A stretch of DNA of 25,494 bases, taken from the NCBI GenBank assembly GCA_910588825.1, contig CAJURF010000051.1, positions 1-25,494 on the forward strand, read 5' to 3'. A program made the position numbers and the translations under genes. Source of the stretch: an uncultured Lachnospiraceae bacterium (GTDB lineage Bacteria; Bacillota; Clostridia; Lachnospirales; Lachnospiraceae). This document shows, one piece after another, positions 15,267 through 22,844 of the stretch. The notes under the pieces are model-generated. The model saw nothing but the letters and a program-made list of their open reading frames with translations, did not search any database and was not told where the DNA came from. Each line of letters opens with the position of its first letter. Position 1 is the first letter of the stretch.

Positions 15267-15918
15267 TGAGATGATTACCATGCTGGCGGACGGAACCTGG
15301 GATACTCTGTATATGACACTGATGTCCACATTATTTGGGTACATTCTGGGTCTGCCCATGGGGATTTTGCTGGCCGTGACAGACAAAGAGGGAATCCGGC
15401 CCAATGTGTTTGTGTATAAGATACTGGACTTTATCGCCAATCTGGTGAGGAGTATTCCTTTTTTGATTCTTCTTATCCTGGTCATACCTGTGACAAAGGC
15501 AATTGTGGGGCAGAGCTATGGCCCCAGCGCCACGGTGGTGCCTCTGGTGATTGCAGCGGCGCCGTTTATCGCACGTATGGTGGAATCTTCCTTAAAGGAA
15601 GTGGACCAGGGTGTCATTGAGGCCGCCATGAGCATGGGTGCCGGTACGGCATCCATCATCTGGAAAGTGCTGCTGGCAGAGGCCCGCACTTCACTGCTGG
15701 TGGGGGTTACCATTGCCATCGGCACCATTCTGGGCTATTCCGCCATGGCAGGTGTCGTGGGCGGCGGCGGCCTGGGAGATATTGCTATACGTTATGGATA
15801 CTATCGGTATCAGACAGACGTGATGATTGTGACTATTGTGATACTGGTGGCTCTGGTGCAGCTGCTGCAGGGGCTGGGCATGATGCTGTCCAAGAAGCTG
15901 GACAAGCGCCGGGCTTAA
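15256..15918 (+). CDS. metI: methionine ABC transporter permease MetI
   Basis: MetI is the membrane subunit of the MetNI importer. The 220-residue protein has about five hydrophobic helices (roughly 16-41, 52-76, 84-103, 138-162, 182-206). The EAA-type coupling motif VIEAAMSMGAGTASIIWKVLL lies at about 120-140, where it contacts MetN, followed by the family segment GYSAMAGVVGGGGLGD. The ATG at 15256 was chosen because GGAGG sits nine bases before it and the length matches E. coli MetI (217 residues); an upstream in-frame start at 15211 would overlap metN much more. Confidence 0.93.
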   Translation: MWDNEMITMLADGTWDTLYMTLMSTLFGYILGLPMGILLAVTDKEGIRPNVFVYKILDFIANLVRSIPFLILLILVIPVTKAIVGQSYGPSATVVPLVIAAAPFIARMVESSLKEVDQGVIEAAMSMGAGTASIIWKVLLAEARTSLLVGVTIAIGTILGYSAMAGVVGGGGLGDIAIRYGYYRYQTDVMIVTIVILVALVQLLQGLGMMLSKKLDKRRA

Positions 15919-15957
15919 TAGCAGCTGGTAATAGCTGGCGGGTGATGCCGCTGAAAG

Positions 15958-15996
15958 AATGGATACCATACATGGGTGTGTTGGTATCCATTTTTT
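15958..15996 (+). terminator. rho-independent terminator of the met transporter operon
   Basis: AATGGATACC (15958-15967) pairs with GGTATCCATT (15983-15992) around a 15-base loop, followed directly by a T run to 15996. It lies 40 bases after the metI stop and marks the end of the conserved block before the AT-rich island. Confidence 0.85.
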
Positions 15997-16021
15997 GCGT
16001 GGATGTGTTTCTTCAATTGTT

Positions 16022-16366
16022 CTATGAGCCGGCGTGTAGTTTGTATGATTGTTCAATCAGGTTCATTACTACCGCAATGTCCGAAAGATGTTCAAAAAAG
16101 AATGCTGCTTTTCCTTCCCATAGTGTGAAACCAAGTTTTTCTCTATAGCTGTTGTCAGAAAAGCGTACTTGTTCATATGGTATGTATAAAAAGACTTTAA
16201 GACATTGTTTTTGAATGTCAATAGCTGTAAAGACGTTTTTAACTTTATAGGAGTAATATCGTTTCGTAGGAGTTCTTTCTATATTAGGAGAAAGAGCCAT
16301 GATCAGGGAATTAATGATGTTAAATAGATTTTTAGGAGAATTATTTGCTTTTTTAAAAGACAAAAT
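16022..16366 (-). pseudogene. remnant with a DUF5655-like C-terminal domain
   Basis: An open minus-strand stretch of about 114 codons ends at a TAG (16022-16024). It has no ATG near its start, only TTG at 16361-16363 two codons after a stop, and no ribosome site. The translation contains NIERTPTKRYYSYK, then AIDIQKQCLKVFLYIPYEQV, then a C-terminal DIAVVMNLIEQSY. This resembles DUF5655, a domain usually found at the C-terminus of larger proteins such as predicted transport or restriction-linked proteins. I read it as the tail of a lost gene. A short functional protein starting at TTG or at the internal ATG cannot be excluded. It is AT-rich compared with its neighbours. Confidence 0.5.
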
Positions 16367-16458
16367 TTAGAATGTCGATCAGTGATTGGAAGTTTTCCAT
16401 ACTTAAAGTTTCAAATCTTGTTAAATGGGAGAAATGAATGAAAAATATACATTCATAT

Positions 16459-16484
16459 AATGCAATCAGAATGGTTGCATTTTC
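16459..16484. terminator. terminator-like hairpin in the AT-rich island
   Basis: AATGCAATCA (16459-16468) pairs with TGGTTGCATT (16472-16481) with one G-U pair and a three-base loop, followed by T residues. No intact gene ends before it on the plus strand, so it may be left over from a deleted gene or insulate the downstream Panacea gene. The rest of 16367-16629 shows no coding sequence. Confidence 0.45.
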
Positions 16485-16490
16485 TATGCT

Positions 16491-16514
16491 TTTGTATTAT
16501 TATTAAAATACAAA
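16491..16514. promoter_or_regulatory. inverted repeat upstream of the Panacea-like gene
   Basis: TTTGTATT (16491-16498) is the exact reverse complement of AATACAAA (16507-16514), with eight AT bases between. It lies about 115 bases before the Panacea-like ATG and could be an operator, since many antitoxins autoregulate. No convincing -35/-10 pair could be assigned, and in AT-rich DNA such repeats can arise by chance. Confidence 0.3.
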
Positions 16515-16629
16515 TAGAAATATGCCAGATATCGGTGAAGCCGAATGTGTATTTAAGGGCTGCTGCAAACTGGGCATTACCTAAAATGCAGAATCTGAGA
16601 ATGTTCAATCCACAAATGGAGGTGAATGT

Positions 16630-17286
16630 ATGATTTACTCGAATGAGCGAAAGCTGTGTTTAAGCGGCTGGCTGCGCCAGAATCATAAATCCGAATACGA
16701 TACTGCTCTGAAGCTTCAAAAATTTTTGTTGTTATACGAATGTTTTACGAAAGTATCTGGTGAGAAAGCGGATTTTGTATATTTGAAAGGGTATAGAAGA
16801 GGTCCTGTGTTCAGCCAGGTCTGGGGAGATTATACAAAAGAAAGGGTTGAGTTTAACAGGTGTGCAGATGAAATCTGTCACTCGGGACGAGTTATAATCA
16901 ATGAAGAAAGAGCAGTAAAGTGCGCGTTTGTAGTGAGTGTTTTATCTGAAAATGAGCTGTCAGAATTTACTCATTCAATGAATTTGTGGAAATCCAAGGA
17001 GAAAAGGATATTAAGCGGGGAACGCCAGGTGGATTTAGACGAAAATGATTTTGACGAGCATGACGCCAGGCTTATTTCCGCACTTGATAAGATGTATCCC
17101 GTGGAATTGATAAAAAATTCGTCAGTGGTGGAAATAGACAGCCATTACTTTGTCTTTCGCAAAAAAGACAGGGTGAAATTAACGGAGCAGCATTTTGATG
17201 TACTTTCAAGTCTGGCAGAAAGCGGTCAGTTGTTTAATCCAGTGTATGTAGATATAGATGAGGGGGGAAGGCTGATAGTTGATTAA
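16630..17286 (+). CDS. Panacea/SocA-like (DUF4065) antitoxin-type protein
   Basis: This 218-residue soluble protein resembles the Panacea (SocA, DUF4065) group, whose members often neutralise diverse toxins encoded next to them. Visible features are the N-terminal LKLQKFLLLYE helix (27-37) and YRRGPVFSQVWGDY (55-68), corresponding to the LQK and GP-v-vy motifs of the family. A helical middle section ELSEFTHSMNLWKSKE and a C-terminal extension of about 90 residues follow. GGAGGTGA lies just before the ATG. The next gene overlaps its stop by eight bases, the close coupling expected of a toxin-antitoxin pair. The low GC island, with a remnant gene on one side, suggests horizontal acquisition. 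No signal or membrane segment is seen. Antitoxin function is inferred from the family and layout. Confidence 0.65.
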   Translation: MIYSNERKLCLSGWLRQNHKSEYDTALKLQKFLLLYECFTKVSGEKADFVYLKGYRRGPVFSQVWGDYTKERVEFNRCADEICHSGRVIINEERAVKCAFVVSVLSENELSEFTHSMNLWKSKEKRILSGERQVDLDENDFDEHDARLISALDKMYPVELIKNSSVVEIDSHYFVFRKKDRVKLTEQHFDVLSSLAESGQLFNPVYVDIDEGGRLIVD

Positions 17287-17709
17287 CAAAAGAGACGTCA
17301 TACGTATGAAAGTTCCATATCCCAGTATAGGTGCGCAGCTGGCGGTCAGCTCACATATGTATGTCTGCATAACCGTTGACGGAAGCATGTATGAATATGT
17401 CAAATGTCAGACGCTGAAACCCAAAATGCTGGCAAGCAGACGGTTCAAGCATTTTATAGACGAACAGCCCGATGTTTCGAGAAATCCATTTCAAAGGATG
17501 ACCCGTATAGATTGTGATAAGGTGTTTGTGACAAAATCTGTCCAGTATGGTGATGGGCTGAAAACCAATAGAGACCAGATGTGTGTCAGGAATTGTATGA
17601 TATGATAGTAGAAGAAGTGAATAAAGATGGATATGATTCCATAGGAATGAATGAAGATGAATTGACAAGAATTAATCCGTTGATAGTCAAAATGAAACGT
17701 AAGGCATGA
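17279..17709 (+). pseudogene. toxin-like partner of the Panacea-like protein, apparently frameshifted
   Basis: The reading frame opens at TTG 17279, eight bases inside the upstream gene, with a G-rich ribosome site (17261-17271); ATG 17306 is the next option. The N-terminal INKRDVIRMKVPYP followed by HMYVCITVD has a faint MazF/PemK look (KRGDV then a beta strand), and SRNPFQRMTRIDCDKVF follows. The frame stops at 17605 after 108 codons. After the TG repeat (17580-17586) another frame continues with CQELYDMIVEEVNKDGYDS and ends in a stop at 17707-17709. Removing two bases from the repeat joins them into one protein of about 142 residues. This points to a two-base slippage insertion, giving a truncated toxin, a phase-variable gene or a sequencing error. 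I do not recognise a characterised family with certainty. Confidence 0.55.
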
Positions 17710-17715
17710 AACATT

Positions 17716-17744
17716 ATGAGGGCAGAGATGCCCTCATTTTTTTT
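17716..17744 (+). terminator. rho-independent terminator after the toxin-like gene
   Basis: ATGAGGGCA (17716-17724) pairs with TGCCCTCAT (17729-17737) with a GAGA tetraloop and an uninterrupted run of eight T (17737-17744). It follows the restored stop at 17707-17709 by a few bases, which supports that stop as the original gene end. Confidence 0.9.
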
Positions 17745-17834
17745 ACCACAATCAAATGGATGATCCATTTATAGTAAATATATACAAAAGTCCATGCGGA
17801 AGATGGGCGAATCTGCTGGAATTATAAAAAGTGC

Positions 17835-17862
17835 TTGATATTTATGGAAACAGTGCTATAAT
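17835..17862 (+). promoter_or_regulatory. predicted promoter of the lactate operon
   Basis: TTGATA (17835-17840), a 16-base spacer and TATAAT (17857-17862), with TG one base upstream of the -10, form a good sigma-A promoter. The predicted start near 17869 is immediately followed by the first ATTGGGT palindrome, a position suited to repression. The leader to the permease start is about 120 bases. Confidence 0.7.
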
Positions 17863-17872
17863 AAACATAGAA

Positions 17873-17887
17873 ATTGGGTGACCCAAT
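17873..17887. promoter_or_regulatory. putative lactate-operon operator, box 1
   Basis: ATTGGGT-G-ACCCAAT is a perfect 15-base palindrome just downstream of the -10 element. It resembles operators of FadR/LldR-type GntR repressors (TGGT-N-ACCA style cores), which commonly control lactate genes. No regulator gene is present in this window. Confidence 0.6.
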
Positions 17888-17915
17888 AGAACGTAAAATG
17901 CATTTATGTAATCTA

Positions 17916-17943
17916 TTTCACTGTCTTTTAACGGGCAGTGAAA
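17916..17943. other. leader hairpin between the two operator boxes
   Basis: TTTCACTGTC (17916-17925) pairs with GGCAGTGAAA (17934-17943), one pair being G-U, around an eight-base loop. It is followed by A residues on the plus strand, so it is not a plus-strand terminator. It may help space or structure the leader; its function is unknown. Confidence 0.35.
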
Positions 17944-17954
17944 AAAATAAGCAG

Positions 17955-17969
17955 ATTGGGTAATCCAAT
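17955..17969. promoter_or_regulatory. putative lactate-operon operator, box 2
   Basis: ATTGGGT-A-ATCCAAT repeats box 1 with one mismatch between the arms. Its centre is 82 bases from that of box 1 (about eight helical turns), so DNA looping by one repressor is possible. It lies immediately before the ribosome site of the permease gene. Confidence 0.55.
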
Positions 17970-17990
17970 CGGAAAGGCGGAAAAAGAACC

Positions 17991-19538
17991 TTGTTATTAC
18001 TGAAATTTGTGCTGGCAATGCTGCCGATTATCTGGCTGATCGCCGCGCTGAGCGGATTGAAAATGGCTGGACATAAAGCTTGTGTGATTGCACTGGTGGT
18101 AACTATGGCACTGGCAATCGGTTATTGGCGGCTGAATGTTTTATGCACAGCGACAGCGGCGCTGGAGGGGGCTTTGAATGCATTATGGCCCATTTGTCTG
18201 GTCATTGTGGCCGCCCTTTTCACATATAACCTGACCTTGAAAACTGGGGCAATGGAATTGATTAAGAAGATGCTGGCCGGGGTTTCAAGGGATAAGAGAG
18301 TTTTGGCATTGATTATTGGCTGGGGCTTTGGAAACTTTATGGAAGGCATGGCTGGATTTGGAACGGCAGTGGCTATACCGGCTTCCATGCTGGCAGGAAT
18401 CGGGCTTGACCCCATGAGTGCAGTTCTTGGCTGCCTGGTGGTGAATTCTACACCCACAGCATTCGGATCAGTAGGGGTTCCCACTGTCACGCTGGCGACT
18501 GTGACAGGACTTGAGGCAGTTCCCCTGGCGGGAAGCGTTGTGGTAATCCAGTGTATTTTAACTTTTATTTCTCCGTTTTTGATGGTCTGTATCTGCGGAA
18601 AAGGCATAAAAGCATTAAAGGGAATGTTTCCCACCACATTAATTGCATCCCTTTCCTTTACCGTTCCATGGTTTTTCACGGCGCAGTTTATCGGACCGGA
18701 GCTTCCAGATATTATAGGCTCAATCTGTTCCATGGGCTGTATCATTGCGGCGGCAAAGATTTTTAACAAAAATCCAGATGAAGAATATGCCATTCAGATA
18801 TCTGAGAACAGACAGTCACAAGAAAATATGACGGTTGGCACGGGGGTTAAGGCGTGGAGTTCATTTATTTTAATTTTCCTTCTTTTAATGATTACCTCTA
18901 CCCTGTGCCCGCCTATACATAATGCAATTGCAGGTATTAAGAGCAGTGTTGTGGTTTATGCCGGAGAAGGGGGAAATGCCCTTGGCTTCAGCTGGATCAA
19001 TACTCCCGGGGTTATGATTTTTATCGCCGCCATTATCGGCGGTTTGATCCAGGGGGCTTCTGTGAAAGATATGGCAGAGGTTTTCCTTGAAACATTGAAA
19101 AAATACTGGAAAACCATTCTCACCATCTGTTCTGTCATGGCAACGGCAAAGATTATGAGTTACAGTGGAATGATTTCCGATATTGCAAAATTCCTGGTGG
19201 CGGCGGCAGGACCGTTTTATCCGTTTATTGCTCCTTTCATTGGGGCTCTGGGGGCATTTGTTACAGGGTCCGGTACGTCCACGTGTGTTCTTTTTGGAGG
19301 ACTGCAGAGTGAAACGGCACTGGCACTGGGGTTGAACGCCAGCTGGATGGCAGCCGCCAATGTGATGGGGGCCGGGATTGGAAAGATGATCTGTCCACAG
19401 GGTATAGCCATCGGGGCAGGTGCAATCAATGCAGTAGGTTCAGAAAGTAAGATATTAAGCGCAGTATTCAAGTATTTCTTATTATATGTGATTCTGGCAG
19501 GCGTAATCTGCTATGCAGGGTCCATGATGGGGTTTTAA
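17991..19538 (+). CDS. lctP: L-lactate permease (LctP family)
   Basis: A 515-residue integral membrane transporter of the lactate permease family, importing lactate with a proton. It is almost entirely hydrophobic helices. The family hallmark GNFMEGMAGFGTAVAIPAS lies at about 114-132, followed by NSTPTAFGSVGVPT (152-165); a late GTSTCVLFGGLQ segment is also typical. The length is slightly short of the roughly 550 residues of E. coli LldP. The start is taken as TTG 17991 because GGAAAGGCGG lies about ten bases before it and no upstream start is in frame; an internal GTG at 18009 or ATG at 18018 would shorten the first helix. It is the first gene of the lactate operon. Confidence 0.9.
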   Translation: MLLLKFVLAMLPIIWLIAALSGLKMAGHKACVIALVVTMALAIGYWRLNVLCTATAALEGALNALWPICLVIVAALFTYNLTLKTGAMELIKKMLAGVSRDKRVLALIIGWGFGNFMEGMAGFGTAVAIPASMLAGIGLDPMSAVLGCLVVNSTPTAFGSVGVPTVTLATVTGLEAVPLAGSVVVIQCILTFISPFLMVCICGKGIKALKGMFPTTLIASLSFTVPWFFTAQFIGPELPDIIGSICSMGCIIAAAKIFNKNPDEEYAIQISENRQSQENMTVGTGVKAWSSFILIFLLLMITSTLCPPIHNAIAGIKSSVVVYAGEGGNALGFSWINTPGVMIFIAAIIGGLIQGASVKDMAEVFLETLKKYWKTILTICSVMATAKIMSYSGMISDIAKFLVAAAGPFYPFIAPFIGALGAFVTGSGTSTCVLFGGLQSETALALGLNASWMAAANVMGAGIGKMICPQGIAIGAGAINAVGSESKILSAVFKYFLLYVILAGVICYAGSMMGF

Positions 19539-19572
19539 ATAGTTATGATTATATTTTTTAGGAGGTAAGAAA

Positions 19573-20985
19573 ATGTACAACCAATTAACACCAGAAATTA
19601 TCGATCAGATTAAAGCGGTGTCCAGTCATGTGTTCCTGGGAGAAGATATCAATCCCGATTATGCGAAAGACGAGATGCCCATTTACGGAACCCGTATGCC
19701 GGATCTGGCTGTTCAGCCCAGATCAACACAGGAAGTATCAGATATTATGAAGATCTGTTATGAAAACAATATTCCTGTTACACCCAGGGGTGCAGGAACC
19801 GGACTTGCCGGAGGCGCTGTCCCCTTATATGGCGGTGTGTTGATTGATATATCAAAGATGAACAAGATCAAATCCTATGATATGGAAAACTTTGTTGTGG
19901 AAATTGAGGCAGGCGTTCTGTTGAACGATCTGGCAGAAGACTGCCGGGGCAAAGGCATGCTGTATCCGCCGGATCCAGGTGAAAAATTTGCGTGTGTGGG
20001 CGGCAATGTGGCCACCAACGCAGGCGGTATGAGGGCTGTAAAATATGGAACCACCCGGGATTATGTACGTGCCATGACAGTGGTGCTTCCCAATGGCGAG
20101 ATTACTCATCTGGGGGCAACGGTATCCAAAACATCTTCTGGATATTCTCTGCTGAATCTGATGATTGGTTCAGAAGGAACATTGGGAATTATCACAGAGT
20201 TGACCATGAAGATTATTCCTGCGCCCAAGGTTGCAGTTTCTCTGATTATTCCGTTTAAAGACTTAAATACGGCTCTGGCCACGGTACCGAAGTTTAAAAT
20301 GGCCCATATGGACCCGCAGGCAATTGAATTTATGGAGCGGGAGATCGTGCTGGCGTCTGAGCGTTATGTGGGCAAATCCGTATTCCCACAGGAGCTGTAT
20401 GGAATGGAAATCGGTGCCTATCTCCTTGTGACATTGGACGGCAATTCAGAAGAAGAAGTGGATGCCCTGATTGAGCAGGCGGGTGAACTGGCACTGGAGG
20501 CAGGTGCCATTGAGGTATTGATTGCAGATACACCCACAAGAATTAAAGATGCGTGGGCAGCCCGTTCCTCTTTCCTGGAAGCCATTATGGAAGAAACAAA
20601 ACTGCTGGATGAATGTGACGTGGTAGTGCCAGTGAACAAAATCGCCAGCTATCTGGAATTTGTAAACAAAGCTGGAAAAGAATGTGGTTTGACCATTCGT
20701 TCCTTCGGGCATGCAGGGGATGGAAATCTTCATATTTATCAGTGCTCCAACGATCTGGAAGAAGAAGAATTCAAAAATCGTGTGGATAAATTCTTCGATA
20801 TTATCTATAAAGAGGCTACAGACTGCGGCGGACTTGTTTCCGGAGAGCATGGCATTGGCTCTGGGAAGGTGAAATACCTGGTGGATTCTGTGGGTGAGAC
20901 AAATATGGCAATTATGGAAGGCATCAAGCGGGTATTTGACCCGAAGATGATTTTGAATCCAGGAAAAGTTTGTTATCGTTTATAA
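19573..20985 (+). CDS. lctD: FAD-linked lactate dehydrogenase (GlcD/LctD type)
   Basis: A 470-residue soluble flavoprotein of the glycolate oxidase GlcD family, predicted to oxidise lactate to pyruvate and pass electrons to the Etf encoded next. The N-terminal PCMH-type FAD domain has PRGAGTGLAGG (71-81), PPDPGE (132-137) and CVGGNVATNAGG (141-152). The C-terminal catalytic domain has the metal/substrate motifs HAGDGNLH (380-387) and SGEHGIG (423-429). Gene order with permease, etfB, etfA and racemase matches the lct cluster of Acetobacterium woodii and butyrate-forming gut clostridia, so LctD is preferred over glycolate oxidase. GGAGG lies seven bases before ATG. Stereospecificity (D or L) cannot be decided; the racemase downstream would make both usable. 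Confidence 0.87.
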   Translation: MYNQLTPEIIDQIKAVSSHVFLGEDINPDYAKDEMPIYGTRMPDLAVQPRSTQEVSDIMKICYENNIPVTPRGAGTGLAGGAVPLYGGVLIDISKMNKIKSYDMENFVVEIEAGVLLNDLAEDCRGKGMLYPPDPGEKFACVGGNVATNAGGMRAVKYGTTRDYVRAMTVVLPNGEITHLGATVSKTSSGYSLLNLMIGSEGTLGIITELTMKIIPAPKVAVSLIIPFKDLNTALATVPKFKMAHMDPQAIEFMEREIVLASERYVGKSVFPQELYGMEIGAYLLVTLDGNSEEEVDALIEQAGELALEAGAIEVLIADTPTRIKDAWAARSSFLEAIMEETKLLDECDVVVPVNKIASYLEFVNKAGKECGLTIRSFGHAGDGNLHIYQCSNDLEEEEFKNRVDKFFDIIYKEATDCGGLVSGEHGIGSGKVKYLVDSVGETNMAIMEGIKRVFDPKMILNPGKVCYRL

Positions 20986-21003
20986 AAGATTAGGAGGAAC
21001 ATT

Positions 21004-21807
21004 ATGAATATTTGTGTTTGTATAAAACAAGTACCTGATACCAATGAGATCAAAGTAGATCCAGTTACACATACGCTGATTAGAAAGGGCGTTCCCAGTA
21101 TTGTCAACCCATTTGATACTTACGCCCAGGAAGTAGGCGTGCGCCTGAAGGAAAAAGCCGGGGGAAGATTAGTAGTTATCTCTATGGGACCGGCTCAGGC
21201 TGCAGGAGCCATTAAATCCTGTCTTGCGGTAGGCGCAGACGCCGGTTATCTGATTTCCAGCAGAAAATTTGGCGGTTCTGATACTCTGGCTACCAGTTAC
21301 ATTCTGTCTGAGGCCATTAAGGCGGTAGAGGAAAAAGAGGGACTGAAGTTCGATCTGATTCTCTGCGGAAAACAGGCAACTGACGGAGATACTGCCCAGG
21401 TAGGGCCTGAAATTGCGGAACATCTGGATATGCCCCAGGTTACATATGCTCTGGATATCCTGGAAAAAGACGGAGAAATTCAGGTAAAACGGGAGCAGGA
21501 TGCAGGATACGATATGATTGCTGCAAAACTTCCTGCAGTGGTGACCGTGGTGAAACTGCCTTATGAGCCCCGCTATCCAACGCTGAAAACCCGGATGGAA
21601 GCTAAGAAAAAAGAGATTCCTATGTTGACAGAAGAAGATATGCCGTCCATAAACCTTGCCATGTGTGGTTTGAAAGGCTCACCCACAAGAGTAAAGAAAA
21701 CTTATACACCTGTAAGGGAGAAAAACGGGGTGAAGCTGGCAGGCATGGATGCGGCCAGTGCGGCAAAAGAAGTAGTAAAGCAGCTTTGCGATGGAAAACT
21801 TTTATAG
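21004..21807 (+). CDS. etfB: electron transfer flavoprotein beta subunit (EtfB/LctB)
   Basis: A 267-residue Etf beta subunit, binding AMP or a bifurcating FAD and pairing with EtfA. It begins MNICVCIKQVPDTNEIKVD, with VNPFDTYA at 34-41, and carries CGKQATDGDTAQVGPEIA (121-138), the nucleotide-binding stretch conserved in Etfs of anaerobes. AGGAGG precedes the ATG, and only 12 bases separate it from etfA. Next to lctD it probably forms a lactate dehydrogenase/Etf complex that drives NAD+ reduction by lactate by coupling to ferredoxin oxidation. The bifurcating property is inferred from context. It could also serve the acyl-CoA dehydrogenase homologue downstream. Confidence 0.92.
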   Translation: MNICVCIKQVPDTNEIKVDPVTHTLIRKGVPSIVNPFDTYAQEVGVRLKEKAGGRLVVISMGPAQAAGAIKSCLAVGADAGYLISSRKFGGSDTLATSYILSEAIKAVEEKEGLKFDLILCGKQATDGDTAQVGPEIAEHLDMPQVTYALDILEKDGEIQVKREQDAGYDMIAAKLPAVVTVVKLPYEPRYPTLKTRMEAKKKEIPMLTEEDMPSINLAMCGLKGSPTRVKKTYTPVREKNGVKLAGMDAASAAKEVVKQLCDGKLL

Positions 21808-21819
21808 GAGGGGCGCGGT

Positions 21820-22827
21820 ATGAGTAATCTGAATGATTATAAAAATATATGGGTGTTCATTGAAACAGAATGCGGAAAAGCAAAAAATGTGGGTTATGAA
21901 TTATTAAATGTGGCGAAACCGCTGGCGCAGCAGAAAGGCTGTCCGCTGGTTGCTGTGGTAATCGGAAAAGATATTGAATATGTGGCAAAAGATGCCATCT
22001 GTTATGGGGCGGATTCCGCCATTATTGTAGACGCACCGGAATATGAATATTACACTACAGATGCTTTTACAAAGGCACTGGTGACACTGGTGGAAAAATA
22101 CAAACCAGAAACACTGATGATCGGAGCAACCAATAATGGCCGTGACATGGGTCCAAGGGTGTCCTGCCGCTTAAAGACCGGACTGACAGCAGACTGTACA
22201 GAAATCGGTATTGACGAAGACACGGGAAATATTGCGTGGACCCGTCCCACATTCGGCGGAAACCTGATGGCTACTATCATGTGTCCGGATAACCGCCCCC
22301 AGATGGGTACGGTAAGACCAGGTGTGTTTAAAAAAGGTGCTTACGATGAGAGCCGTACCGGAGAGATTATAAAAGAAACCATTCATACAGCAGCAGAAGA
22401 AATCCGTACCAAATTGGTAGAGCGGGTCAACGAAGTAACGGAAGCCATCAATCTGGAAGAGGCAGATGTGATTGTAGCCGGCGGCCGCGGCGTGGGTTCG
22501 GCAGAGAACTTTAAACTTCTGGAAGAACTGGCAGAAGCAGTAGACGGAACGCTTGGATGCAGCCGTGCGGCAGTTGATGCAGGATGGATGCCCTATGTAC
22601 ATCAGGTGGGTCAGTCAGGAAAAACGGTAGCCCCAAGGCTTTATTTTGCCATTGGTATTTCCGGGGCAATCCAGCATCTGACAGGAATTGCCGGGTCTGA
22701 CACAGTGATTGCGGTGAATAAAGACTCAGATGCCCCCATTTTTGATGTGGCAGATTACGGGATTGTGGGAGATTTGAATGAAGTTGTTCCTGCGTTGACA
22801 GAAGCAATAAAAGCCCGCAAGGCTTAA
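21820..22827 (+). CDS. etfA: electron transfer flavoprotein alpha subunit (EtfA/LctC)
   Basis: A 335-residue Etf alpha subunit. The N-terminal domain (about 1-195) has IGATNNGRDMGPR, TGLTADCTEI and TRPTFGGNLMATI. The C-terminal FAD domain (about 210-335) has AGGRGVGS (220-227), SRAAVDAGWMP (248-258), QVGQSGKTVAP (262-272), GISGAIQHLTGI (279-290) and NKDSDAPIF (300-308), an intact FAD site. There is no N-terminal ferredoxin-like extension, which some bifurcating Etf alpha proteins carry. An AGGAGG site precedes the ATG. A 12-base palindrome, GGCTTAAAAGCC (22821-22832), spans its stop codon. Confidence 0.93.
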   Translation: MSNLNDYKNIWVFIETECGKAKNVGYELLNVAKPLAQQKGCPLVAVVIGKDIEYVAKDAICYGADSAIIVDAPEYEYYTTDAFTKALVTLVEKYKPETLMIGATNNGRDMGPRVSCRLKTGLTADCTEIGIDEDTGNIAWTRPTFGGNLMATIMCPDNRPQMGTVRPGVFKKGAYDESRTGEIIKETIHTAAEEIRTKLVERVNEVTEAINLEEADVIVAGGRGVGSAENFKLLEELAEAVDGTLGCSRAAVDAGWMPYVHQVGQSGKTVAPRLYFAIGISGAIQHLTGIAGSDTVIAVNKDSDAPIFDVADYGIVGDLNEVVPALTEAIKARKA

Positions 22828-22844
22828 AAGCCGGGAATCTGCAT

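Noticed and set aside
15942..16148. Small plus-strand open frame of 68 codons after metI
   Set aside because: It runs through the met operon terminator and the opposite-strand DUF5655 remnant, with no ribosome site or recognisable domain.
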